Shown here: piece after piece, positions 14,497 to 22,075 of the stretch | Layout of the letters: each line of letters starts with the position of its first letter | How positions within the stretch are numbered: the stretch's first letter is position 1 | Assembly (NCBI RefSeq): GCF_026236535.1 | Contig: NZ_JAHTMW010000007.1 | Coordinates: 186,001-250,000, forward strand | Source: Streptomyces sp. SKN60 | GTDB taxonomy: Bacteria; Actinomycetota; Actinomycetes; Streptomycetales; Streptomycetaceae | DNA: 64,000 bases | Reading direction: 5' to 3' | Program-made: the position numbers and the translations under genes | The notes under the pieces: generated by a model | Databases searched by the model: none | Told to the model about the DNA's origin: nothing | The model's input: only the letters and a program-made list of their open reading frames with translations

Positions 14497-16113
14497 CTAT
14501 TCGGCGGGGTCGACGCCGGCCCGCAGCAGCCCGTACGTGAAGGCGTCCTCCAGGGCCTGCCAGGAGGCCGCGATGACGTTCTCGCCGACGCCGACCGTGG
14601 ACCACTCGCCGTTGCCGTCGCTGGTGGTGACCAGGACGCGGGTGGTGGACTCGGTGCCGTGCCGGCCCTCCAGGATGCGGACCTTGTAGTCGATCAGCTC
14701 GAACTTGGCGAGCTGCGGGTAGATCCGCTCCAGGCCGATCCGGATCGCCCGGTCGAGGGCGTTGACCGGGCCGTTGCCCTCGGCGGTGGCGACGATCCGC
14801 TCGCCCTTGGCCCACAGCTTCACGGTGGCCTCGTTGGCGTGGGTGCCGTCGGGGCGGTCCTCGACGATCGCGCGCCAGGACTCCGTACGGAAGTAGCGGC
14901 GGGCCCGGCCCTCCGCCTCCTCGCGGAGCAGCAGCTCGAAGGAGGCGTCGGCGGCCTCGTAGGTGTAGCCCTTGAGCTCGCGTTCCTTGACCCGCTCGAC
15001 GACCCGGGCGACCAGGGCGCGGTCGCCGCCGAGGTCGATGCCGAGCTCCTTGCCCTTGAGCTCGATGGAGGCGCGGCCGGCCATGTCGGAGACCAGCATC
15101 CGCATGGTGTTGCCGACCAGCTCGGGGTCGATGTGCTGGTAGAGGTCGGGGTCCACCTTGATGGCGGAGGCGTGCAGGCCGGCCTTGTGGGCGAAGGCGG
15201 AGACGCCGACGTAGGGCTGGTGGGTGGAGGGGGTGAGGTTGACGACCTCGGCGATGGCGTGCGAGATCCGGGTCATCTCGGCGAGCGCGCCGTCGGGCAG
15301 CACCCGCTTGCCGTACTTGAGCTCCAGGGCCGCGACGACGGGGAAGAGGTTGGCGTTGCCGACCCGCTCGCCGTAACCGTTGGCGGTGCACTGGACGTGG
15401 GTGGCGCCGGCGTCGACGGCGGCGAGGGTGTTGGCGACGGCGCAGCCGGTGTCGTCCTGGGCGTGGATGCCGAGGCGGGCGCCGGTGTCGGCGCGGACGG
15501 TGGCGACCACGGCCTGGACCTGGGCGGGCAGCATGCCGCCGTTGGTGTCGCAGAGGATGACGACGTCGGCGCCGGCCTCGTGCGCGGTGCGGACGACGTC
15601 CTTGGCGTAGCCGGGGTTGGCCTTGTAGCCGTCGAAGAAGTGCTCGCAGTCGACGAAGACCCGGCGGCCCTGGGCGCGCAGATGGGAGACGGTGTCGCGG
15701 ACCATCTCCAGGTTCTCGTCGAGGGTGGTGCGCAGGGCGAGCTCGACGTGCCGGTCGTGGGACTTGGCGACCAGGGTGATCACCGGGGCGCCGGAGTCGA
15801 GCAGGGCCTTGACCTGCGGGTCGTCGGCGGCGCTGCCGCCGGCCCGGCGGGTGGCGCCGAAGGCGACCAGCTGGGCGTTCTTGAACGCGATCTCCTGCCG
15901 GGCGCGGGCGAAGAACTCGGTGTCCCGCGGGTTGGCGCCGGGCCAGCCGCCCTCGATGAAGCCGACCCCGAAGTCGTCGAGGTGCCGCGCGATGGTCAGC
16001 TTGTCCGCGACGGTGAGGTTGATGCCTTCACGCTGCGCGCCGTCGCGCAGGGTGGTGTCGAAGACATGGAAACTGTCGTCGAGGCGCGAGCCCTCGGCGT
16101 TCTCCGTGGTCAT
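14497..16113 (-). CDS. cimA: (R)-citramalate synthase
   Basis: An HMGL/isopropylmalate-synthase-like TIM barrel opens with FDTTLRDGAQREG. It carries the metal-site motif GIHAQDDTGCAVANTLAA and the GNGERxGN-like segment NGYGERVGNANL. The C-terminal ~130 residues form the LeuA-type regulatory dimer domain. CimA condenses pyruvate and acetyl-CoA to citramalate, an entry to isoleucine synthesis that bypasses threonine. LeuA would be longer and is excluded by the motifs. The ATG at 16113 has AGGAG upstream; an in-frame ATG at 16161 is less likely. About 100 bases upstream are a terminator and a leader peptide with Ile-Ile, so it is probably controlled by isoleucine-sensitive attenuation. Confidence 0.92.
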   Translation of the reverse strand: MTTENAEGSRLDDSFHVFDTTLRDGAQREGINLTVADKLTIARHLDDFGVGFIEGGWPGANPRDTEFFARARQEIAFKNAQLVAFGATRRAGGSAADDPQVKALLDSGAPVITLVAKSHDRHVELALRTTLDENLEMVRDTVSHLRAQGRRVFVDCEHFFDGYKANPGYAKDVVRTAHEAGADVVILCDTNGGMLPAQVQAVVATVRADTGARLGIHAQDDTGCAVANTLAAVDAGATHVQCTANGYGERVGNANLFPVVAALELKYGKRVLPDGALAEMTRISHAIAEVVNLTPSTHQPYVGVSAFAHKAGLHASAIKVDPDLYQHIDPELVGNTMRMLVSDMAGRASIELKGKELGIDLGGDRALVARVVERVKERELKGYTYEAADASFELLLREEAEGRARRYFRTESWRAIVEDRPDGTHANEATVKLWAKGERIVATAEGNGPVNALDRAIRIGLERIYPQLAKFELIDYKVRILEGRHGTESTTRVLVTTSDGNGEWSTVGVGENVIAASWQALEDAFTYGLLRAGVDPAE

Positions 16114-16215
16114 GGCTCTGATGACTCCTGTCGGATGTGGCTCCGGAAGGTATGGATCCACTTGCCCCCATTCTCACGCGCCGTCCGCTTCCGGCGCTGG
16201 TGGGGCCGGAAAACG

Positions 16216-16241
16216 AAAAAACCCCTCGCGGGTGCGAGAGG
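16216..16241 (-). terminator. Intrinsic attenuator terminator upstream of cimA
   Basis: Read on the minus strand, CCTCTCGC-ACCC-GCGAGGGG is followed directly by TTTTTT. The one non-Watson-Crick pair is a U-G wobble on the minus strand but a C-A mismatch on the plus strand, which fixes the direction. It lies 103 bases before the cimA start, after the leader ORF. Confidence 0.75.
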
Positions 16242-16295
16242 TCTGCGCGCGGGTCTGGGGCACGGTGTCCACTGCCGCGGGGGTCGTACCGCGAA

Positions 16296-16337
16296 TCAGT
16301 GGCCACTGCGGACCGGCGCGCTGCTGCCGATAATCAT
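16296..16337 (-). CDS. Candidate cimA leader peptide with tandem isoleucine codons
   Basis: The 13-codon ORF reads MIIGSSAPVRSGH and stops before an inverted repeat in which CCACTG and the adjacent CGCGG pair with CCGCGG and CAGTGG downstream; the attenuator terminator follows. Codons 2 and 3 are ATT and ATC. CimA makes an isoleucine precursor, so stalling at scarce Ile-tRNA would favour the alternative fold and read-through. The length equals that of the established ilvB leader elsewhere in this window. The ribosome-binding site is weak, which is the main doubt. Confidence 0.55.
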   Translation of the reverse strand: MIIGSSAPVRSGH

Positions 16338-16395
16338 GGTGGTAGCGAGCACGCCGGAAGTCTGACACAGGTGGCGGATCAGGCGGACGCCGGTC

Positions 16396-17718
16396 TCACG
16401 ATACGGGCATTTGATCTCGCGGCCGCCGCGGCTCGGTGGTGGCGCCCACCCGGGCCAGGTCGATGTCGCGGGTCTCCCGCATGGTGAGGTAGACGATCAG
16501 GGAGACGGCGGCGCAGCCGGCCACGTACCAGTAGTAGCCGGATTCGACGCCCGCGTCCTTGAACCACAGGGCCACGTATTCGGCGGTGCCGCCGAACAGC
16601 GCGTTGGCGATGGCGTACGGCAGGGCGACGCCGAGGGCGCGGATGCCGGTCGGGAAGAGCTCGGCCTTCACGCAGGCGTTGATCGAGGTGTAGCCGGTGA
16701 CGACGACCAGGGCGAGCAGGGCGAGTCCGAGGGCGGGCCAGAAGGATCCGGCGTGCTGGAGCAGCGTCATGATCGGCACGGTGAGGAGGGTGGAGCCGAC
16801 CGCGAAGGTGATGAGCAGCGGGCGGCGGCCGATCCGGTCGGAGAGCCGGCCGGCGAGCGGCTGCAGGCAGGCGAAGACGATCAGCGCGCAGAAGGAGACC
16901 AGGGTCGCGGTCTGCTTGGGCAGTCCGGCGGAGTTGGACAGGTACTTGGTGAGGTAGGTGGTGTACGTGTAGTAGGCCACCGTGCCGCCCATGGTGAGCG
17001 CGACGACGAGGAAGGCCTCGCGCTTGTGCGCCCACAGGGCCTTGAGGGTGCCCTGCTGGCCCTGGGCGACGCCGGCGTCGGCGGTCTCCTCGTACACCTC
17101 GGTCTCCAGCATGGTGCGCCGCAGGTAGAAGACGACGGCCGCACCGAGGGCGCCGACGATGAAGGGGATGCGCCAGCCCCAGCTGTGCAGGGCCTCGGTG
17201 GACATGGTGCGCTGGAGGACGATCTGCAGGCCGAGGCCGATGATCTGACCGGCCGTCATGGACACGTACTGGAAGCTGGAGGCGAAGCCGCGGTGCTGCG
17301 GGGCGGAGGCCTCGGTGAGGTAGGTGGCGCTGGCGGCGTACTCGCCGCCGACGGACAGGCCCTGCAGGAGCCGGGCGATCAGCAGGACGGCGGCGCCGCC
17401 GTAGCCGGCGACGGCGTAGGTGGGCGCGACGGCGATGAGGACCGCCGAGGCGGACATCAGGGTGACGGTGAGGGTGAGGGCCGCCTTGCGGCCCTTGCGG
17501 TCACCGACCCGGCCGAGCAGCCAGCCGCCGACCGGGCGCATGAAGAAGCCGACGGCGAAGATGCCGGCGGTGTTCATGAGCTTGGCGGTGTCGTTCCCCT
17601 CGGGGAAGAACGCCCCCGCGAAGTAGGTCGCGAAGCTCGCGTACACGAACCAGTCGAACCATTCGACCATGTTGCCGGCCGAACCGACCCAGATCTTCTT
17701 CCAGTGCTCTCGTCCCAT
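16396..17718 (-). CDS. MHS-family (MFS) metabolite/proton symporter
   Basis: A 440-residue, 12-helix major facilitator of the metabolite:H+ symporter subfamily. It starts with GSAGNMVEWFDWFVYASFA, has the signature GRVGDRKGRK in the loop between helices 2 and 3, LLQGLSVGGEYAAS, and the mid-protein WGWRIPF. Relatives carry alpha-ketoglutarate, citrate, proline, betaine or shikimate; the substrate here is not decidable. It follows the TetR gene by 81 bases and ends the run ureAB-ureC-aguA-tetR, suggesting import of an amine, carboxylate or related nitrogen source. cimA follows but has its own leader. Confidence 0.85.
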   Translation of the reverse strand: MGREHWKKIWVGSAGNMVEWFDWFVYASFATYFAGAFFPEGNDTAKLMNTAGIFAVGFFMRPVGGWLLGRVGDRKGRKAALTLTVTLMSASAVLIAVAPTYAVAGYGGAAVLLIARLLQGLSVGGEYAASATYLTEASAPQHRGFASSFQYVSMTAGQIIGLGLQIVLQRTMSTEALHSWGWRIPFIVGALGAAVVFYLRRTMLETEVYEETADAGVAQGQQGTLKALWAHKREAFLVVALTMGGTVAYYTYTTYLTKYLSNSAGLPKQTATLVSFCALIVFACLQPLAGRLSDRIGRRPLLITFAVGSTLLTVPIMTLLQHAGSFWPALGLALLALVVVTGYTSINACVKAELFPTGIRALGVALPYAIANALFGGTAEYVALWFKDAGVESGYYWYVAGCAAVSLIVYLTMRETRDIDLARVGATTEPRRPRDQMPVS

Positions 17719-17799
17719 GGGCAGGAACCGTGCCGGAGGCGGCCGGGCGGCAACAAGGGTGAACGGCGCAACGATCGGGACTACTTGCGTGCCTAACGG

Positions 17800-18432
17800 T
17801 CACGGAAGCAGTGTTTCGGCGATGAACTCCCTTACGTGTTCGAGGACTTGGGCCCGGCCGGTGCCGGGGATGCCGACCGCGACGTGCACGCTGAATCCGT
17901 CGAGCAGGGCCCGCATCCGGTGCGCGAAGCGGTCCGGGTCGACAGTCCGGAACTCGCCGCGCGAGACGCCCTCGGCGAGGATCGCGACCAGGTCGCGGTG
18001 CCAGGCACCCTCGATGGCGGCCTGCCGGGCGCGGGCGTCGTCGTCGGCGTTCTGCGAGCGGTTCCAGACCTCCAGCCAGAGCGTCCAGTGCGGGTCGCGC
18101 GGCCCGTCCGGCACGTACACCTCGACATAGCCGTCGAGCCGCTCCCGGGCGGTGCCGGGCCCGGCGAGCAGCGCCCCGCGCTCGGCCCCGAGCCGCCCCT
18201 CGCTCCACTCAAGGGTCTGCAGCAGCAGCTCGTCCTTGGTGCGGAAGTAGTAGAGCAGATGCCCACTGCTCATCCCGACCTGCCGCCCGAGCCCGGCCAT
18301 CGTCAGCCCGTCGAGCCCGCGCTCGGCGATGGTGTCCATGGCGGCGGCGAGCACGTCCTCCCGGGGCGGCGCGGCCTGGTTCCGGCGCCGGGGGTGGGAC
18401 GGCGAGGGGGTGGGGTTGCTGCTCTGACTCAC
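17800..18432 (-). CDS. TetR-family transcriptional regulator
   Basis: A 210-residue TetR-type repressor. The N-terminal helix-turn-helix is at residues ~24-70 (REDVLAAAMDTIAERGLDGL ... VGMSSGHLLYYFRTKDELL) and a helical ligand-binding domain follows. It resembles the BetI-like branch, in which the C-terminal domain contains DPHWTLWLEVWNR. The GTG start at 18432 is 48 bases after the aguA stop, and the transporter gene follows, so it most likely controls the transporter or the whole nitrogen cluster. The ligand is unknown. Confidence 0.85.
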   Translation of the reverse strand: MSQSSNPTPSPSHPRRRNQAAPPREDVLAAAMDTIAERGLDGLTMAGLGRQVGMSSGHLLYYFRTKDELLLQTLEWSEGRLGAERGALLAGPGTARERLDGYVEVYVPDGPRDPHWTLWLEVWNRSQNADDDARARQAAIEGAWHRDLVAILAEGVSRGEFRTVDPDRFAHRMRALLDGFSVHVAVGIPGTGRAQVLEHVREFIAETLLP

Positions 18433-18480
18433 TCGTACGTTCTACAGGATGCGGCGGCCGGGAGGGCCCGGCCGCCGGGC

Positions 18481-19500
18481 TCAGACCGCCGGCTGCTGCT
18501 GGGTGATGCAGTGGATGCCGCCGCCGCCCGCGAAGATCGGGCGGGCGTCGACCAGGGTGACCTCGCGGTCCGGGAAGAGGCGGCGGAAGATCTCGGCCGC
18601 GAGTTCGTCGTGCGGGTCGTCGAAGGCGCAGAGGACCACGCCGCCGTTGCAGAGGTAGTGGTTGATGTAGGAGTAGTCGACCCAGTCGCCCTCGTCGTCC
18701 TTGAGGACGGTGGGGGCCGGGACCTCGATGACCTCCAGGGGGCGGCCCTGGGCGTCGGTCTGGCCGCGCAGCAGGTTGACGTAGAGGCGGGAGCGCTCGT
18801 AGTCGGGGTGCTGGGGGTTCTGCTGGCTGTGGACCAGGACGGTGCCGGGGCGGGCGAAGGCGGCGACGATGTCGACGTGGCCCTGGGTGCCGTAGAGGCC
18901 GTAGTCGCCGGCCAGGCCGTGCGGGAGCCAGATCGCCTTGGTGGTGCCGAGCTTGGCGTGGATCTCGGCCTCGACCTGCTGGCGGGTCCACTCGGGGTTG
19001 CGGCCCGCGCCGAGCTGGACGGTGTCGGTGAGCAGGACGGTGCCCTCGCCGTCGACGTGGATGGCGCCGCCCTCGTTCACCAGGGGGGACGGCAGTACGG
19101 GGACCCCCGCCACGTCCGCGACATGGCGGGCGATCTTGGAGTCGTGCTCCCAGCGGGCCCAGTCCTGCCCGCCCCAGCCGTTGAAGACCCAGTCCACGGC
19201 GGCCAGCCGGCCGTCCTCGTCCTTGACGAAGGTGGGGCCGATGTCGCGCATCCAGGCGTCGTCGAGCTCCCGCTCGACCAGCTCGACACCGTCCCCGAGC
19301 AGCGCCCGGGCCGAGTCGGCGTCGCCGGGCGCGACGACCATCGTCACCGGCTCGAAGCGGCGGACGGCACGGGCCACCGACGCCCAGGCGGTACGGGCCT
19401 CGGCGAGCTCCTCCTCGTTGGTGAAGGTGGGGTTGGGGCTGGGCCAGGCCATCCAGGTGCGCTCGTGCGGCATCCATTCGGCGGGCATGCGGAAAGTCAT
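18481..19500 (-). CDS. aguA: Agmatine deiminase
   Basis: A 339-residue member of the peptidyl-arginine/agmatine deiminase family. It has the N-terminal MPAEWMPHERTWMAWPS, the acidic motif DDAWMRDIGPTF, the HGLAGDYGLYGTQGHVD segment with catalytic His/Asp, and the nucleophilic Cys in GGGGIHCITQQQP at the C-terminus. It converts agmatine to N-carbamoylputrescine and ammonia. It starts nine bases after the ureC stop in what is probably one transcript. Together with urease this gives ammonia release from guanidino or urea nitrogen. Confidence 0.92.
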   Translation of the reverse strand: MTFRMPAEWMPHERTWMAWPSPNPTFTNEEELAEARTAWASVARAVRRFEPVTMVVAPGDADSARALLGDGVELVERELDDAWMRDIGPTFVKDEDGRLAAVDWVFNGWGGQDWARWEHDSKIARHVADVAGVPVLPSPLVNEGGAIHVDGEGTVLLTDTVQLGAGRNPEWTRQQVEAEIHAKLGTTKAIWLPHGLAGDYGLYGTQGHVDIVAAFARPGTVLVHSQQNPQHPDYERSRLYVNLLRGQTDAQGRPLEVIEVPAPTVLKDDEGDWVDYSYINHYLCNGGVVLCAFDDPHDELAAEIFRRLFPDREVTLVDARPIFAGGGGIHCITQQQPAV

Positions 19501-19509
19501 CGATAGGTC

Positions 19510-21192
19510 CTAGAGGAAGTAGAGGCGGTTGAGCGAGACGGACTCGGCCGCCTCCGAGCGGATCGGCGTGCCGTCGAGCGAGACGAGGCCGGTGCGGCCG
19601 TCGACCTGGACGTCGCCGATGCGGGAGTTGAGCCGCAGGTCGGCGGGGCCGATGCCGCGGGTGCCGCGCACCGGGACGCGCCGGCGGCGGGTCGGCATCC
19701 GGTCGGCGCCGAGGTCGACGGCGGCCTGCGCGACGAAGGCCACGGAGATGTCGGCGGCGGTCGCCCCGTGGGCGCCGAACTGCGGGCCGAGCACGAGCGG
19801 TTCGCAGGTGTCGGTGGCGGCGTTCGGGTCGCCGGTGACCCCGTACGCGGGGAAGCCGGACTTCAGCACCAGCTGCGGCTTGGCGCCGAAGAACTCGGGC
19901 CGCCACAGCACGATGTCGGCGAGCTTGCCGGTCTCGATCGAGCCGATCTCGTGCGCGAGGCCGTGGGCGATGGCCGGGTTGAGGGTGAGCTTGGCCAGGT
20001 AGCGCAGGACGCGCGCGTTGTCGTCGTGCGCGCCGTCGCCCTCCAGGGGCCCGAGCTCGGCCTTCATCTTGCCGGCCATGGCGAAGGTCCGGCGTACGGT
20101 CTCGCCGGCCCTTCCCATGCCCTGCGCGTCCGAGGACGTGATGCCGATCGCACCGAGGTCGTGCAGGACGTCCTCGGCGCCCATCGTCCCGGCCCGGATC
20201 CGGTCGCGCGCCATCGCGGCGTCGCCGGGCAGGTCGGTCTTCAGGTCGTGGACGGACACGATCATGCCGTAGTGCTCGGCGACGGCATCGCGTCCGAAGG
20301 GCAGTGTGGGGTTGGTGGAGGAGCCGATGACGTTCGGCACGCCCGCCATCTTCAGCACGTTGGGGACGTGCCCGCCGCCGCAGCCCTCGATGTGGAAGGC
20401 GTGGATGGTGCGCCCGTCGAGGACCTTCAGGGTGTCCTCGACGGACAGGCACTCGTTGAGGCCGTCGCTGTGCAGGGCGACCTGGACGTCGTGCTCCTCG
20501 GCGACCCGCAGCGCGGTGTCCAGGGCCCGGGTGTGGGCGCCCATGTCCTCGTGGACCTTGAAACCGGAGGCGCCGCCCTCGGCCAGCGCCTCGACGAGCG
20601 GCGTCGGGTCGGAGGAGGAGCCGCGGGCGAGGAAGCCGATGTTGACCGGCCAGGCGTCGAAGGCGTTGAAGGCGTGCCGCAGCGCCCACGGCGAGTTGAC
20701 GCCGACGCCCCAGACCGGGCCGAACTCCTGGCCGATGACCGTGGTGACACCGCTGGCGAGCGAGGCCTCCATGATCCGGGGCGACAGCAGGTGCACATGG
20801 GTGTCGACGGCGCCGGCGGTGGCGATCAGGCCCTCGCCGGAGACGATCGAGGTGCCGGTGCCGACGACCACGTCGACGCCGTCGAGGGTGTCCGGGTTGC
20901 CGGCCCGCCCGATGGCGTGGATGCGGCCCTCACGGATGCCGATCGAGGTCTTGCGGACGCCCTGCACGGGGTCGATCACCAGCACGTTGCTGATCACGAC
21001 GTCACAGGTCTCGCGGACGGCGGCGGCCTTCAGGTGCAGTCCGTCGCGGGCGGTCTTGCCGAAGCCGGCGAGGAACTCGTCGCCGGGCTTCTGGGAGTCG
21101 GACTCGACGCGTACGACGAGGCCGGAGTCGCCCAGGACGACCCGGTCGCCGGCCCGGGGGCCGTGCACGGAGGCGTACTCGTAGGGGTCCAT
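19510..21192 (-). CDS. ureC: Urease alpha (catalytic) subunit, divergent
   Basis: The 560-residue protein keeps the nickel-site residues of urease: H-V-H in DTHVHLLSP, the carbamylated Lys in GFKVHED, His in ALHSDGLNE, His in FHIEGCGGGHVPN, and Asp in TSSDAQGMGR. The mobile-flap motif, usually C-H-H-L, reads V-H-D-L, so the conserved flap cysteine is missing while the catalytic His is kept. The ATG overlaps the ureAB stop by one base (TGATG). Urea is hydrolysed to ammonia and carbamate. The accessory genes ureD/E/F/G needed for nickel loading are not in the window, so they must be elsewhere or this copy may differ in activity. Confidence 0.88.
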   Translation of the reverse strand: MDPYEYASVHGPRAGDRVVLGDSGLVVRVESDSQKPGDEFLAGFGKTARDGLHLKAAAVRETCDVVISNVLVIDPVQGVRKTSIGIREGRIHAIGRAGNPDTLDGVDVVVGTGTSIVSGEGLIATAGAVDTHVHLLSPRIMEASLASGVTTVIGQEFGPVWGVGVNSPWALRHAFNAFDAWPVNIGFLARGSSSDPTPLVEALAEGGASGFKVHEDMGAHTRALDTALRVAEEHDVQVALHSDGLNECLSVEDTLKVLDGRTIHAFHIEGCGGGHVPNVLKMAGVPNVIGSSTNPTLPFGRDAVAEHYGMIVSVHDLKTDLPGDAAMARDRIRAGTMGAEDVLHDLGAIGITSSDAQGMGRAGETVRRTFAMAGKMKAELGPLEGDGAHDDNARVLRYLAKLTLNPAIAHGLAHEIGSIETGKLADIVLWRPEFFGAKPQLVLKSGFPAYGVTGDPNAATDTCEPLVLGPQFGAHGATAADISVAFVAQAAVDLGADRMPTRRRRVPVRGTRGIGPADLRLNSRIGDVQVDGRTGLVSLDGTPIRSEAAESVSLNRLYFL

Positions 21193-21905
21193 CACTCGCC
21201 CTCCTTCGGGGCTTCGGCGGCGGGGGCTTCGGCGCCGAGATATCCGCAGGCCGCGGCCCTGCGCAGGGCCTCGTCCCGCGCCCCGGGGGCGTCCAGCGGG
21301 CCGTCGACCAGGCCGGCGAAGCCGATCGCGACGCGGGCGCCGCCGATCGGGACCAGGCCGACCTCGGCCGCGCCGCCGGGGTCGAAGCGGAAGGAGGCGC
21401 CGGCCGGGATGGCCAGGCGCATGCCGTACGCCGCCGCGCGGTCGAACTCGAGGCGCGGATTGGCCTCGAAGAAGTGGAAGTGGGAGGTGACGCTGACCGG
21501 GACCGCGGCGGTGTTGCGGACGACGAGGGCGACGGCCGGGGCGGTCTCCTCGTACGCGGGCCCCGGGAGCAGCGCGCCGGGCGCGCCGTCCCCCAGCGTG
21601 CCCCCGCCGATGGGGTCGGAGACCACCGCGAGCCGGGAGCCGTCGTCGAAGACGGCCTCGACGTGCACCTCGGTGACCACGTCGGCGACGCCGGGCAGCA
21701 CGTCGTCGGGGCCGAGCACCGAGCGGGCCGCCTCGATCGCCTCGGCGAGCCGCCGGCCGTCGCGGGCCGCCTCGCAGACGGTGTCCGCGATCAGCGCGGT
21801 CGCCTCGGGGACATTGAGCCGCAGGCCGCGGGCCCGGCGGGCGCGGGCCAGCTCGGCCGCGCCGAAGAGCAGCAGCCGGTCGCGTTCCGTGGGGGTCAGT
21901 CGCAC
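21192..21905 (-). CDS. ureAB: Fused urease gamma-beta subunit
   Basis: Residues 1-~100 match urease gamma (VRLTPTERDRLLLFGAAELA, then LNVPEATALIADTVCEAARDG). The remaining part matches urease beta (VRNTAAVPVSVTSHFHFFEA, FDRAAAYGMRL, IPAGASFRFDPG, and GFAGLVDG), so the two small subunits are fused, as in several actinobacteria. It forms the structural complex with UreC. The GTG at 21905 is preceded by AGGAGG and gives a proper UreA N-terminus; the longer in-frame start is not needed. A short C-terminal tail (AEAPAAEAPKEGE) extends past the beta domain. It faces the NCS1 permease gene across a shared promoter region. Confidence 0.9.
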   Translation of the reverse strand: MRLTPTERDRLLLFGAAELARARRARGLRLNVPEATALIADTVCEAARDGRRLAEAIEAARSVLGPDDVLPGVADVVTEVHVEAVFDDGSRLAVVSDPIGGGTLGDGAPGALLPGPAYEETAPAVALVVRNTAAVPVSVTSHFHFFEANPRLEFDRAAAYGMRLAIPAGASFRFDPGGAAEVGLVPIGGARVAIGFAGLVDGPLDAPGARDEALRRAAACGYLGAEAPAAEAPKEGE

Positions 21906-21943
21906 GTCCCGTACACCTCCTGATCGAACGACTTCGAGCACAC

Positions 21944-22048
21944 TTTGAGCAACACTCTAAATGGTGAGACGCCATCTTCCAAGCATTGACGTGACCGACG
22001 GGCGTGGTTCACATTGAACGGCAAGCCAGGACTAGAGCGGCGCTCAAA
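21944..22048. promoter_or_regulatory. Divergent promoter region with two inverted copies of a TTTGAGC-CTCTA element
   Basis: TTTGAGCAACACTCTA (21944-21959) recurs in reverse orientation as TAGAGCGGCGCTCAAA (22033-22048); the consensus is TTTGAGC-n3-(A/G)CTCTA, 16 bases. One copy sits close to ureAB and the other close to the NCS1 permease, as expected for a common regulator of both. Confidence 0.6.
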
Positions 22049-22075
22049 ATCGGCGCCCACGATCTGGGAGTTCTC

